A DNA stretch of 42,972 nt from Rhodopseudomonas sp. BR0M22 (GCF_010907035.1 NZ_QUMK01000049.1:1-42972); one strand, 5' to 3'. Positions 25,937-34,670 are shown, counted from the first letter of the stretch. Program-made: numbers and translations. Notes: generated from the sequence alone by a model not told the origin.

Positions 25937-26566
25937 TCAGCGCTTGGCGACTTCCACCGCCGCTTCGTTGCGGCGCACGAAGGGCAGGGTGAACGGCGCA
26001 TCGTAGAACAGACCGTAGGGCGCGCCGACCGGCTGCCATGCGGTGTTCGCGAGCGCGGCGATCAGTTGCTGTTCGCGCTCGCGCAAGTCGCGCCCGGTGC
26101 CGGAGAAGCGCAGCGTCGCGATCGTCTGTTCCGGCACGGTGACGATCTGCACCCGCGAATCGTCGGGCTTCGGCGCCGTGTCGGTGGTGTACGTCGCGGG
26201 CAGGAAGAACCGCATTCGCGTCATTCGTCCCTCTGTCGCGGTTTCGACCGGCGCGGTCATCGCGATCTTCGCTGGCCGCGCGACATCGACCGGAACGGTC
26301 ATGGCGACCCGCTCGGACGCGTCCGAAGCGCCACGATTAGCACCGGCGATGTAGTTGAACAGCAAGGTGAACGCTTGGCTGTCCGCATGGCCGTTGCGTT
26401 CGAGATCGACTTCGGCGGCGACACGTGGCGCGTAGCGGCGGATTTCGATCGCTTCGGCCGGCCGGTCGAGCACCTTATAGGCGGGCTCTTCGTACAGCCG
26501 CAGGCCGACGATCCCCAGAACGGATTCGACGGCCAGAACCATGTAGTACCAGATCGCCGAGGCCAT
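25937..26566 (-). CDS. SOUL-family heme-binding protein
   Basis: 209 aa. N-terminal hydrophobic helix (about residues 3-22, W-Y-Y-M-V-L-A-V-E-S-V-L-G-I-V-G-L), then the SOUL domain: E-E-P-A-Y-K-V-L-D near 26, I-E-I-R-R-Y-A-P-R near 40, L-F-N-Y-I-A-G-A-N near 69, I-A-M-T-A-P-V-E near 101 and M-R-F-F-L-P near 117. Family members bind heme or related tetrapyrroles. The N-terminal helix suggests a membrane-anchored periplasmic domain. It converges with the DUF1501 gene, with 17 bases between the stops. Confidence 0.92.
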   Translation of the reverse strand: MASAIWYYMVLAVESVLGIVGLRLYEEPAYKVLDRPAEAIEIRRYAPRVAAEVDLERNGHADSQAFTLLFNYIAGANRGASDASERVAMTVPVDVARPAKIAMTAPVETATEGRMTRMRFFLPATYTTDTAPKPDDSRVQIVTVPEQTIATLRFSGTGRDLREREQQLIAALANTAWQPVGAPYGLFYDAPFTLPFVRRNEAAVEVAKR

Positions 26567-26707
26567 GCGGCTGTCTCCGCCGTGCGATGCGCTGTTCGGC
26601 GTCAGCTAATCATTGCACGGCGATCGGCAAGGGCGGGTCGGCAAGGGCAGATCGGCTTCGTATCATGACGCGGCAGGTGGCATTGAGACACCGGCCGCGC
26701 CGCGCGA

Positions 26708-27376
26708 TCAGTCCTTGTGCTTGCGCTTCTTCTTTTTCTTGCCGCCGTCGCTGTTGGCGTCGTCGTCAGCGACCTCGGCCTCGATCTCTGCACTAGCGGC
26801 CTCGATCGCGGCAGCGACTTCGCGTTCGGCGGCTTCGCGGGCCGCCTGTTCCAGCGCTTCGGCAGCGATCCGCTCTTCAAGCTCGCGCGCCTCGCGGGCT
26901 CGCTGCGCCTTGTAGTCTTCGTAGGCGTCGAAGATCAGATGCAGCCAGGGCATCACCTGCTCGATCGAGGGCAGCGCACCGGGCGGGCCGGGCTCGCCCC
27001 GCGGACCCTGTTCGCCGCGCGGCCCTTGCTCACCCCGAAGACCTTGTTCGCCGCGAGCGCCTTGCTCGCCGCGCGGTCCTTGCGGGCCGATCGGACCAGG
27101 CTTGCCGTCGGGGCCGGGTTTGCCATCCGGTCCGGGTTTGCCGGCCGGTCCAGCCTTGCCGGCCGGTCCAGCCTTGCCGGGAACGCCGGGCTTGCCTTGC
27201 GGACCCGCCTTGCCTTGCGGACCGGCCTTGCCGACCGGACCAGGCTTGCCGCGCGGGCCTTCGGGGCCTGGGCGTCCCGGATGTCCCTGCGGTCCCGGTC
27301 GGCCCGGTTCGCCGGGACGTCCACGCGGACCTTGCGGTCCCGGAAGTCCGCGACGGGTGGTTTCAGCTTCAGCCAC
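26708..27376 (-). CDS. Collagen-like protein, 42 uninterrupted Gly-X-Y triplets
   Basis: 222 aa. After nine residues (MAEAETTRR) comes an unbroken run of 42 G-X-Y triplets (residues 10-135), rich in G-P-Q, G-K-P, G-K-A, G-P-D and G-E-Q. The charged K/E/D/R content can stabilise a triple helix without hydroxyproline. Then a helical region rich in A, E and R (about 155-205, likely coiled coil and trimerisation part), then an acidic patch and a basic tail [10 protein letters not shown]. No signal peptide or membrane anchor is seen. Collagen-like proteins from this genus have, as I recall, been studied as recombinant triple helices; their biological role is unknown. Same strand as, and 100 bases after, the zinc-ribbon gene. 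Confidence 0.93.
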   Translation of the reverse strand: MAEAETTRRGLPGPQGPRGRPGEPGRPGPQGHPGRPGPEGPRGKPGPVGKAGPQGKAGPQGKPGVPGKAGPAGKAGPAGKPGPDGKPGPDGKPGPIGPQGPRGEQGARGEQGLRGEQGPRGEQGPRGEPGPPGALPSIEQVMPWLHLIFDAYEDYKAQRAREARELEERIAAEALEQAAREAAEREVAAAIEAASAEIEAEVADDDANSDGGKKKKKRKHKD

Positions 27377-27476
27377 GCAACGCCCCCAAACGATTCCTGA
27401 TGGCGTGACTTTACCAGAGCTTGCGTGACGGCTTCAATTCCGCGCGCTGCGCGGGTTGCAGGCAGCCACTGCGGCT

Positions 27477-28598
27477 CTATTCGGCGGCGTCGCTGCGCGC
27501 CACCTGCTCGCTCTGCGCCGGCTTGGTGGTTTGCGGCGGTGCAGGTTGTGGCGACGAGGTCGCCGGCGCGGCGGCAGGGCGCGTGGGCTGCTGCGGCGGC
27601 GTGCCGGCGGCGGCGGAGAACACCAGACCGTCGTCCTTGCGGCAGATGCCGTAGGTGCCGGCGCTGTTCGACGTCAGCGTGATCACCGGGTCGTTGCACT
27701 TGTCGCAGACCAGCGTGCCGGCGCCGTTGAGATGGCCGGGCAGGCGGTCCTGCTTGCTGAGCAGCGTGCATTGCTGGCCGAGCGGATCGATCGACACCTT
27801 GGCGCCGCAGGAGAAGCAGTAGCGCGTCTCCGAATGCTGCTTGCCCTGATCGATATTCGCCGGGATCTTGCTGGCGCAGACCGGGCAGTTGACCGCCACC
27901 GCGCGGGTGAATTGCGAGGCGCCCGGCATCCGCAGGAAGATGTTGCCGCTGGTCGAGCGGTGGGCGTGAAAGCGCTGGCCGCAATGCGGGCAGGTCGGCT
28001 TGGCGCTGTCGCCGGGCAGGCTGCCGACCTGGAATTCGACCTGCTTCTTGCAGGCCGGACAGTTCTCGGTCTCGGTCACCAGCTTGCGCTCGGGCGTGCG
28101 GCCGTCGGTGATCCGCGCTTCGATCTGCAAGGTGTCGCGCGCGGTCAGCATCTCGATCACGTCGAACGGCAGTTGCCGGCCGGTGATCTCGCCGATCTCG
28201 TGGGTGACGCCGATCAGATTGTCGATGCACTGCTCGATCTGCGCCAAGTACACGGCGGCGGGGATCGACTCGTCGCGGCCGCCCTTCACCGATTTGTGGA
28301 TCTGGCTGATCGAGGTCTCGAGCTGGCGCGCCAGCACGTTGAGGTTGGCGGCCATGCGGGCTTCGGCGGCGCGCTGGCGCAGCGTCCACACCACCGCGAG
28401 CGTGGCGAGGCTGGCGCCGCAGATCGCCGATACCTGACCCCAGAACCAGATCCAGCCCGACTGCGTGCCGAGCGCAAAACCGAGCACGATCATGAACAGA
28501 CCAGTGCAGGCGGCGATGGTCTCGACCGGATGGGCCGAAAACACTCTCATAAAGGCTTTGCGCAGCACCGCTGAATCCTCGGAAATAATCCTGGTCAA
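27477..28598 (-). CDS. Membrane protein with three predicted zinc ribbons
   Basis: 373 aa. Two membrane helices (about 25-45 and 49-71) with a short turn, then a helical region (75-165), then zinc-ribbon-like modules: C-P-A-C near residue 180 with C-P-H-C near 204; C-P-V-C near 238 with C-F-S-C near 261; C-D-K-C near 297 with one later cysteine (I-C-R-K). The final ~50 residues are a P/A/Q/T-rich disordered tail. ATG 28598; no clear ribosome site. Family not recognised. It precedes the collagen-like gene by 100 bases on the same strand, so they may be co-transcribed. Confidence 0.78.
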   Translation of the reverse strand: MTRIISEDSAVLRKAFMRVFSAHPVETIAACTGLFMIVLGFALGTQSGWIWFWGQVSAICGASLATLAVVWTLRQRAAEARMAANLNVLARQLETSISQIHKSVKGGRDESIPAAVYLAQIEQCIDNLIGVTHEIGEITGRQLPFDVIEMLTARDTLQIEARITDGRTPERKLVTETENCPACKKQVEFQVGSLPGDSAKPTCPHCGQRFHAHRSTSGNIFLRMPGASQFTRAVAVNCPVCASKIPANIDQGKQHSETRYCFSCGAKVSIDPLGQQCTLLSKQDRLPGHLNGAGTLVCDKCNDPVITLTSNSAGTYGICRKDDGLVFSAAAGTPPQQPTRPAAAPATSSPQPAPPQTTKPAQSEQVARSDAAE

Positions 28599-28911
28599 CC
28601 TACCGCCAATTGCGCCGCGCTGAAAGCGGGGGCCCCTAAAATGACAGGGTTTTACCCACCGAACCGGCCTCGACGATGGTCGGTATCAGGCGGACGTCGC
28701 TGCATCTGAGTTGCATAAGTCTTGTCCCCGAACTGCGGATCTCTCCCCACGCGTCGGCTCTGCTGTCAGACGTATCGGCGGCGATGCTCATCGCGAAAGG
28801 CTGCAGATGCCGGCGTTGAACGGCTTACCGGTATTCCCTCATGGGTTGTGTCGACAAGAATCTCAACTATGATCCGGCGCGTGCATCTCCAACCGCACAT
28901 GGAGAACAACC
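28599..28911. other. Gene-free stretch of 313 bases
   Basis: Divergent region between the zinc-ribbon gene and the secreted protein at 28912. No frame with a supporting ribosome site was found on either strand, and no repeat or terminator. It should carry both promoters. Confidence 0.35.
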
Positions 28912-29526
28912 ATGCGTAAAGCTCTGGTGTTCGGTGTGTTCGGCCTTGTCGCCGGTCTGCTTGGGGCGGCTTCGCCCGCCCGGGCGCAAGCGGACATTTC
29001 TCTGCCTTATCCGGCTCTCACGATCTTTTTCAGAACTGCCAATCTTGAGCCGCTGTCTCAAAGCCAATTCGTGCTGAACCTTGCGGCGCAAAGTTCAGCC
29101 AAGCAGCCGCAGGCCAACGTCAACCTGTTCGACGATTTCTATCTGATCAACGGCCAGTGGAGCGGTTCGCCCAATAACCTGATCGTCCACTTCAACGGCA
29201 ATCTGCAGAACCTCGGACAGCGCGTGATCCCGACATGGGTCGGCGTCGCCCAATTTTCCAACCATGCTATCACCTACGACCTGCAGGCCGGCTTCCAGCA
29301 GGTCAAAGCGAAGTACGGCATTCCGAACGCCCAAGCGGCCAGCGTCGTGGTGTATCGCACGCTGAACACCGGATTGCTGGTCTACGATTATCGGATTCCG
29401 ATCGCAGGCGGGCGTTGCCAGGAATATCTGTTCACGCCGGAAAACGGCGGGTTCCAACTCGGGATGCAGGGCGGCTGCTACATGTCGCTCGCCGGTGTTG
29501 GCCGAAGCCGCGCCGGACATCGCTGA
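28912..29526 (+). CDS. Secreted protein of unknown function
   Basis: 204 aa. GGAGAACAACC precedes the ATG. Signal peptide MRKALVFGVFGLVAGLLGAA...A-R-A-Q, cut near residue 26. The mature region is rich in N, Q, F and Y and looks all-beta (F-Y-L-I-N-G-Q-W-S-G-S-P-N-N-L-I-V-H-F, V-V-Y-R-T-L-N-T-G-L-L-V-Y-D-Y-R). Two cysteines (G-G-R-C-Q-E-Y and G-G-C-Y-M) near the end may form a disulfide. I do not recognise the family. A hairpin with an 11-bp stem follows the stop. Confidence 0.82.
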   Translation: MRKALVFGVFGLVAGLLGAASPARAQADISLPYPALTIFFRTANLEPLSQSQFVLNLAAQSSAKQPQANVNLFDDFYLINGQWSGSPNNLIVHFNGNLQNLGQRVIPTWVGVAQFSNHAITYDLQAGFQQVKAKYGIPNAQAASVVVYRTLNTGLLVYDYRIPIAGGRCQEYLFTPENGGFQLGMQGGCYMSLAGVGRSRAGHR

Positions 29527-29535
29527 GTTGGCCGA

Positions 29536-29564
29536 CGACGGATGCGGCAGGGTCGCATCCGTCG
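29536..29564 (+). terminator. Hairpin after the secreted-protein gene, without a T-run
   Basis: Perfect 11-bp stem CGACGGATGCG / CGCATCCGTCG with a 7-base loop, starting 10 bases after the stop at 29526. It is followed by CACCAATG, so intrinsic termination would be weak; it may protect the 3' end. Confidence 0.5.
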
Positions 29565-29667
29565 CACCAATGCGGATCGCTTGCGGCGCGGGGCTTCACC
29601 GATCGTGTTCGAACCGCGCCGTATCGTTGTGAAGACGTGATCGGCTGACCGAGCTCAGGTCGGCCTC

Positions 29668-30618
29668 TCAGAAGCTTGCCCCGCGATTGTAGGCATCGAC
29701 CAGCTGATTGTAGTCGCGCAGCAGGCGCGGCGGCGAGCCTTCCACCATCCATCCCGAGCCGGCGTTGCTAAGCATCATCTTCTCGCCGCTCGAATACGGC
29801 GTCTTGTCGCGCTGGCGGCGCATCAGTTGCTTGGCGGTGACGAGAAACGACTTGGCGTTCGACATGAACATCGAGCCGATCTTGGCGTTTCGCTCGCCCT
29901 CGGTGAAAGCCTCGTTCGCCGCGACGGTCTTGCCATAAGTGTCGATGGCTGCTGTCAGCGCCGCCAGATCTGGCTTGTCGGCCTCGGCCGCGCGGATCAC
30001 ACGCTTGGCGTCGATCATGGTGGCTTCGATCTGGTAGCGCGCCTTGCGGCCTTCGCTGCGTTCGATCGCCGCCAGTTTTTCGGCGGACTGACGGTCCTTG
30101 ATGACCTCGACGCCGCCGCGCAACTTGCGGTCGGCATCCGCGAACGCATCCCAGGCGGCGACCAGACGGGGATGCAGGGCTTTGCCCTTCGCCATCTTGT
30201 CGTCCTTGTAGTTCTCCTGCGTGTAATAGTCGTCGGTTTCCTTCAGTAGCGGCTCGAGCTTGCCGACCGCGTCCGCATAGGCCGAAGCGGCGGCTTCGAG
30301 CTCGGGTTCGTGCGGCTCGATCGCGTTGGCCTTCTCGACGGCGGCACGGCAGTTCTTGGTGTCGTAGATCGTGTAGGTGCCGTAGACGATCCGTTCCTTG
30401 CCGGTCGGGCCTGTCTTGGCGGCCCAGGAGAAGTAGCGCGAGCGGGAATCGAACGCGCGCGCCGACAGCCGATTGAGGCAGCCGATATAGGCATTGAGCT
30501 TTTCGGTGAGCGCGTCTGACGCGTTCGGGGTTTCGGCGGCGAGCGCGGGTGCCACGACGACAAGACTCATCAGACTGCCGACGAGCAGTCGGACAGCGGA
30601 TCGGCGGGTGGCATCCAT
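29668..30618 (-). CDS. Exported DUF3829-like protein
   Basis: 316 aa from the ATG at 30618, which has AAAAAGGAGAA upstream; a much longer in-frame extension to 30897 is a shadow. N-terminal signal peptide MDATRRSAVRLLVGSLMSL...A-L-A-A-E. The mature part is helical and charged with K-L-N-A-Y-I-G-C-L-N near residue 40, K-L-E-P-L-L-K-E-T-D-D-Y-Y near 115, and R-L-L-R-D-Y-N-Q-L-V-D-A-Y-N near the C-terminus. The K-x-N-x-Y-I-x-x-x-N start and the Y-N-x-x-I/V-x-x-Y-N end recall the YiiG/DUF3829 family; this is recognition from memory. Function unknown; periplasmic. Confidence 0.78.
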   Translation of the reverse strand: MDATRRSAVRLLVGSLMSLVVVAPALAAETPNASDALTEKLNAYIGCLNRLSARAFDSRSRYFSWAAKTGPTGKERIVYGTYTIYDTKNCRAAVEKANAIEPHEPELEAAASAYADAVGKLEPLLKETDDYYTQENYKDDKMAKGKALHPRLVAAWDAFADADRKLRGGVEVIKDRQSAEKLAAIERSEGRKARYQIEATMIDAKRVIRAAEADKPDLAALTAAIDTYGKTVAANEAFTEGERNAKIGSMFMSNAKSFLVTAKQLMRRQRDKTPYSSGEKMMLSNAGSGWMVEGSPPRLLRDYNQLVDAYNRGASF

Positions 30619-30808
30619 TCGATTCTCCTTTTTATTGTATCGGTGCAGCGTCGCGGTTCGTTGTCGCCGCGAGCGATGCGCCGGTTCAGCACGAGCTGCA
30701 GTTCCGGTGTCGCCGTTGGCGGTTTCACCGTCGTGGCGCCGAATCGCGATAGCAGTGCTAGACCGGAATGACAAAGCCCGTAAGGGGCGAGCGACAAAGG
30801 AGAGCGGG

Positions 30809-31237
30809 ATGCGTGGATTGCTGGGGACCGTGGTTGCCGTGCTGATCGGCGTCTTTGCACTGGGCGCGTCGGCCCAGGCGGACGAGGGACGGATCACGCT
30901 GACGATCTACAAAGGCGGCTGGGTGATCGGCGGTTCCGGCGGCTCGGGCACGTTGAACTTCCACGGCCGGCGCTATCCGCTGTCGATCGGCGGCTTGTCC
31001 TATGGTCTGGTGTTCGGCGGCTCGAAGGCGCAGCTGGCCGGCCGGGTCAGCAACATCCGCTCGCCGCGCGATGTCGCCGGCGTCTACGGCGCGGTCGGCG
31101 CGGGGGCTGCGATCGGCGTCGGCGCACGCGCCATCGTGCTGCGCAACGAGAAGGGCGCGGTGCTCGAACTGAGCGGCTCGCAGGTCGGCCTGATCGCCGA
31201 CCTCGATCTGTCGGGCCTGGCGATCGGGTTCAAATAG
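30809..31237 (+). CDS. Small secreted glycine-rich protein (EipA/DUF1134-like appearance)
   Basis: 142 aa from the ATG at 30809, with AAAGGAG 7-8 bases upstream; the in-frame extension to 30494 is shadow of the divergent gene. Signal peptide MRGLLGTVVAVLIGVFALG...A-Q-A-D. Mature part: Y-K-G-G-W-V-I-G-G-S-G-G-S-G-T-L near residue 36, Y-P-L-S-I-G-G-L-S near 59, then V-G-A-G-A-A-I-G-V-G-A and Q-V-G-L-I-A-D-L-D-L-S-G-L. The glycine-rich beta pattern recalls small envelope proteins such as EipA/DUF1134, but that similarity is by impression only. Its 3' end overlaps the convergent gene by 8 bases. Confidence 0.78.
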   Translation: MRGLLGTVVAVLIGVFALGASAQADEGRITLTIYKGGWVIGGSGGSGTLNFHGRRYPLSIGGLSYGLVFGGSKAQLAGRVSNIRSPRDVAGVYGAVGAGAAIGVGARAIVLRNEKGAVLELSGSQVGLIADLDLSGLAIGFK

Positions 31238-31772
31238 TCCGGCCACGGCGCGCGCCCGAACGACTGCGCCGCGACGGAAGCTTGCGGCGCCCGGCGCGCG
31301 GGCCGCAAGGAACCGGCGCGCCGAACAGCTCGGCGAGCCGCGTATCCTGCAGCGCGATCGCGTCATAAAACGCGAACACCTCCGCGGCGCGCGGTGTGCC
31401 GATGATCTCATCGCGCCGCAATGCGCGCGCCGCCAGCCGGTCGAGACCGTCCGCGAGGCGGGCATCCTGCACCATCACGGCCGGGCCGGTCGCGGCGATG
31501 AAGTGATGCAGGCGCACGACGAAGCGGTCGGACGCGCTGGTGCCGTCGCCCCAGCGCCCGCAGATCAGGTCGATCTCCGCGCCGTGTTCGGCAATGTGGC
31601 CGACCGTCCACCACACCTGATAGGCCACGACGGCATCGGCCGTTTCGATCGTGCCCGAGACACGGCGGCTGATCTGGCCGCAGCAATCGCAGTGGCCGCT
31701 GACCTGATCGCCGTCCGGCGTCACCTGCAGCGTGGCCGGGACGGTGGCCGCGTCGAGCTCCGGACTACTCAC
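31230..31772 (-). CDS. Hypothetical protein with an N-terminal C-x-C-C motif
   Basis: 180 aa. Cysteines cluster in S-G-H-C-D-C-C-G-Q-I-S near residue 27, which could bind metal; single cysteines recur at I-C-G-R and P-C-G-P. The centre (V-V-A-Y-Q-V-W-W-T-V-G-H-I-A-E-H-G-A-E-I-D-L) is a mixed helix/strand pattern. The tail after about residue 155 is very basic (R-R-K-L-P-S-R-R-S-R-S-G-A-R-R-G-R-T). Its stop overlaps the end of the convergent glycine-rich gene by 8 bases. No signal peptide. Family not recognised; the overlapping frames on this strand are less protein-like. Confidence 0.66.
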   Translation of the reverse strand: MSSPELDAATVPATLQVTPDGDQVSGHCDCCGQISRRVSGTIETADAVVAYQVWWTVGHIAEHGAEIDLICGRWGDGTSASDRFVVRLHHFIAATGPAVMVQDARLADGLDRLAARALRRDEIIGTPRAAEVFAFYDAIALQDTRLAELFGAPVPCGPRAGRRKLPSRRSRSGARRGRTI

Positions 31773-32056
31773 GGCAATCGAGCCTGTCCTGAGCGAACGG
31801 CGCGGCGATCTGCTGCGCCGAAGCTACGCTGAACGACCGAGAACGACACCGCATCGACGCCTCTCGCTGCAACCGGGAGAACCGTTCCGCAATTTCTGAT
31901 TGCAGAATGTTCCTGATATGTTCGTTTCCGTCAAGCGCCATCATCGGAACGAAAACTGAATACCGGCGGCGCCACGCCTGTCGGCCGCCCTTGCTTGCCT
32001 CTCCGGCTGTAGCTGGTTACAGCAAGCCCCAATCACGAGCAGGGCAGGACGCGTTC

Positions 32057-33349
32057 ATGAGCAACAGGGTGATCATCGCCGGCGGCGGCATTGGCGGGCT
32101 TGCGGCGGCGTTGACGCTGCATCAGATCGGCGTGCCCTGCGTGGTCTATGAGGCGGCGCGCGAGATGCGCCCGCTCGGCGTCGGCATCAATCTGCAGCCG
32201 AACGCGGTGCGCGAACTGCTCGACCTCGGCATCACCGAAGCCGACCTCGATCGCGTCGGCCTGCCGGCGAAGGAATGGGCGCTGGTCGGCCTCAACGGCA
32301 ACGACATCTATGCCGAGCCGCGCGGCAAGGCTGCCGGCTATCGCTGGCCGCAATATGCGGTGCATCGCGGCCGTTTCCACATGCTGCTGAACGACAAGGT
32401 GATCGAACGGCTCGGCGCCGATGCGGTGCAGCTCGGCCGCCGCGTGACTTCCTATCGCAAGACCGCGGACGGCGTCACCGCGACGTTGGAGCACGCCGAT
32501 GGCGGCAGCTCGGAGGTGAGCGGCGCGCTGCTGATCGGCGCCGACGGCATTCACTCCGCGGTGCGGGCGCAGATGCATCCGAACCAGCCGCCGATCCATT
32601 GGGGCGGCGCGGTGATGTGGCGCGGCACGACATGGGGCAAGCCGACCCGCAGCGGCGCCTCATTCATAGGGCTCGGGACTCATCGCCACCGCGTGGTGAT
32701 CTATCCGATCTCGCATCCGGATCCCGCGACCGGGCTGTCGATGCTGAACTGGATCGCCGAGGTCACGCTCGACAATGCCGACGGCTGGAAGCAGCAGGGC
32801 TGGTTCCGGCAGGTGCCGACCTCGGAGTTCGCGCATCATTTCGACGGCTGGGTGTGGGACTGGCTCGACGTGCCGGCGATGATCCGCGAGGCCGACTCCG
32901 CTTACGAGAATCCGATGATCGACCGCGATCCGGTGAGTACCTGGCGCGACGGCCCGGTGCTGCTGATCGGCGATGCGGCGCATGCGATGTATCCGACCGG
33001 CTCCAACGGCGGCACCCAGGCGATCGTCGACGCGCGCGAGCTCGGCGCCGCGATGGTGGCGCACGGTGCGACCGAAGCGGCGCTGGCGGCGTTCGACGCC
33101 AAGCTGTGCGGCCCGATCTCGCAGCTGATCCTGCGCAATCGCGGCGCCGGCCCGTTCGGCCTGCTCAACCTGGTCGACGAGCGCTGCGGCGGCACCTTCG
33201 ACAATATCGACGACGTGATACCGCCGGCCGAGCGCGCCGCCTTCATGGCCGGCTACAAGGCCGCCGCCGGCTTCGCCATCGATCACCTCAACGCCGCGCC
33301 GCCGACGATTGCGCCCGGCGCGCGGGTGAAGGTGCCGGCGGCGGCGTGA
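32057..33349 (+). CDS. FAD-dependent aromatic-ring monooxygenase (PhzS-like flavin oxidoreductase)
   Basis: 430 aa from the ATG at 32057 (MSNRVIIAGGGIGGLAAAL); an in-frame ATG at 31907 adds no recognisable residues. Class A flavoprotein hydroxylase motifs: the FAD dinucleotide fold A-G-G-G-I-G-G-L near residue 8, the D-G motif L-L-I-G-A-D-G-I-H-S-A-V-R near 158, and the G-D motif V-L-L-I-G-D-A-A-H-A-M-Y-P-T-G-S-N-G-G near 302. Such enzymes insert one oxygen atom into an aromatic substrate using NAD(P)H and O2. The G-S-N-G-G continuation and size resemble the phenazine-type 'flavin-dependent oxidoreductase' group. Substrate unknown. No catabolic partner genes are adjacent. Confidence 0.88.
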   Translation: MSNRVIIAGGGIGGLAAALTLHQIGVPCVVYEAAREMRPLGVGINLQPNAVRELLDLGITEADLDRVGLPAKEWALVGLNGNDIYAEPRGKAAGYRWPQYAVHRGRFHMLLNDKVIERLGADAVQLGRRVTSYRKTADGVTATLEHADGGSSEVSGALLIGADGIHSAVRAQMHPNQPPIHWGGAVMWRGTTWGKPTRSGASFIGLGTHRHRVVIYPISHPDPATGLSMLNWIAEVTLDNADGWKQQGWFRQVPTSEFAHHFDGWVWDWLDVPAMIREADSAYENPMIDRDPVSTWRDGPVLLIGDAAHAMYPTGSNGGTQAIVDARELGAAMVAHGATEAALAAFDAKLCGPISQLILRNRGAGPFGLLNLVDERCGGTFDNIDDVIPPAERAAFMAGYKAAAGFAIDHLNAAPPTIAPGARVKVPAAA

Positions 33350-33367
33350 GCTGCCGCGCGAACGGAC

Positions 33368-33556
33368 TCAGCCTTCGCGCGCGTGATCGTCCGACGCGTG
33401 ATCATCATTCGCCGCTGCTGGTGATGAGGTCATTGCGGCCGGCTGCGCCATCTTGCGCCGGACGCGGCTATTGATCCGAAACAGCGTGTGCACTTTGCCA
33501 TCGGCGGTGGCGCAGCCGCCGCGCATGTTCGGAAGTATCAGGGTCGCTTCGCTCAT
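33368..33556 (-). CDS. Small hypothetical protein, 62 aa
   Basis: 62 aa from the ATG at 33556, which has GGAGAG about 5 bases upstream; the longer in-frame start at 33601 lacks one. Begins MSEATLILPNMRGGCATADG, then K-V-H-T-L-F-R-I-N-S-R-V-R-R-K-M and a disordered A/S/D/H-rich tail. One cysteine. Ends 18 bases from the convergent monooxygenase gene. No family recognised. Confidence 0.55.
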   Translation of the reverse strand: MSEATLILPNMRGGCATADGKVHTLFRINSRVRRKMAQPAAMTSSPAAANDDHASDDHAREG

Positions 33557-33740
33557 CGCATCTCTCCATTCGCTGTGATGCGATACTAATCGCGACGACA
33601 ATTGTCTGGTTCGCGTCAGCGTTTTGGTATGGTTAACCGATCGTTAACGCCCGCCGTCCCGAACCGCAGCGGCGCGCATCGCCGCGGCGACGTCCGGTGC
33701 GAGGACGTGCCGTGCCGACGCAGGACGAGTTGTCTCGGTT

Positions 33741-34025
33741 CTAGCTGCCCCAATTGATGATGCAGCCGTGGGTGTCCGGCGAACAGCGGCTGATCGAGTC
33801 GACGTGGAAGTACTCCGGCCCCTGCGTGCCGGTCACCGTCACCTTGGTGGCGAGATAGGGCCGCAGCTTCGGCTCGTCGTTGAACGGGCGGGCATCGATC
33901 GCGATGCGCTGCTCGCTGTCGTCGAACTGTTGCAGATAGTAGATCGGGGTTTCGCTCTTCGAGCCGATTGCGGCGAGCTTGGCGAACAGAAAACCATGCA
34001 AGGTTTGTACGTCGGATGCGGACAT
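33741..34025 (-). CDS. Small hypothetical protein, 94 aa
   Basis: 94 aa from the ATG at 34025 (GGAGG about 10 bases upstream); a TTG two codons earlier is an alternative. Sequence includes T-L-H-G-F-L-F-A-K-L-A-A-I-G-S-K-S-E-T-P-I-Y-Y-L-Q-Q-F-D near the start and ends C-S-P-D-T-H-G-C-I-I-N-W-G-S. Two C-terminal cysteines, no signal peptide. Composition and the strong ribosome site support a real gene. Family not recognised. Confidence 0.65.
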   Translation of the reverse strand: MSASDVQTLHGFLFAKLAAIGSKSETPIYYLQQFDDSEQRIAIDARPFNDEPKLRPYLATKVTVTGTQGPEYFHVDSISRCSPDTHGCIINWGS

Positions 34026-34159
34026 GACCAACGTTCCTCCAGGTTGTTAGTTCGCTGCCGAGCTTAGGCGTCCGCTCGCGCGCAGCATTGATCGGGCGCA
34101 ATCTGAAGCTGAGTGCGCGCCGACATCGCGCCTGCGGTGGGTGTCGGGCGTAATCAGTT

Positions 34160-34669
34160 GTGCACTGTTTGATGCACATGCTGGTAAGATGGCGCGATCT
34201 TCACGATCGCGCGGCGCCGCAGCTTCCGAGCTATGCGCCCGTTGTCGTCACGACGAGGGGCGGGGGCGCGCCGCTTGGCGCAAAGTTGGTGGTTGGTCGC
34301 GATGGCTTGCGATCCATCGCGCATCGCCTGACGGCGCCGACCAGCGGCGATCTTTTGGCATCGGGACCCTTTTGCGAACCGAGTTTCAGTCTCGACACCG
34401 TCGATCCCTATGACGGGCTCGCCGGAACGATCAGAACCGATGCAACGCTACGTAATGTGCAAGGGGATATTATCGCGATCTATGATGTCAAAACCGGTGC
34501 CCAGACGATATCGCGGGCCCGAGCGGACGAACTTTGGGCAAAGACACGTGCTGCGCCGGATACGCCCGTCTTCGAACTGAATGTCGTCCGAGGAATTTCG
34601 CGAAAGCAGATTGTTCTGAGCATTTTCAGGTCGCGTTCCCGGGCGCGCCCGATGACCCGAGGGATCTGA
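34160..34669 (+). CDS. Probable toxin-tail-like fragment coupled to the next gene
   Basis: 169 aa at most from a GTG at 34160; ATGs at 34172 and 34178 are alternatives and none has a ribosome site. The first ~65 residues look non-native and may be shadow. The later part, P-Y-D-G-L-A-G-T-I-R-T-D-A-T-L near residue 83 and Y-D-V-K-T-G-A-Q-T-I-S-R-A-R-A-D-E-L near 108, then P-D-T-P-V-F-E-L-N near 132, looks like the C-terminal domain of a larger polymorphic toxin. No delivery or repeat domain is present upstream, so it is probably a truncated remnant. Its TGA is followed one base later by the next ATG. Confidence 0.4.
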   Translation: MHCLMHMLVRWRDLHDRAAPQLPSYAPVVVTTRGGGAPLGAKLVVGRDGLRSIAHRLTAPTSGDLLASGPFCEPSFSLDTVDPYDGLAGTIRTDATLRNVQGDIIAIYDVKTGAQTISRARADELWAKTRAAPDTPVFELNVVRGISRKQIVLSIFRSRSRARPMTRGI

Positions 34670-34670
34670 C

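Noticed and set aside
26717-27400. Plus-strand frames opposite the collagen-like gene with repetitive leucine/alanine or Gly-Pro patterns
   Set aside because: The complement of G-X-Y codons automatically gives repetitive proteins; the minus-strand frame has the perfect triplet run.
29235-29648. Extra small gene after the secreted protein at 28912
   Set aside because: It overlaps the end of that gene in another frame, has no ribosome site, and runs across the hairpin.
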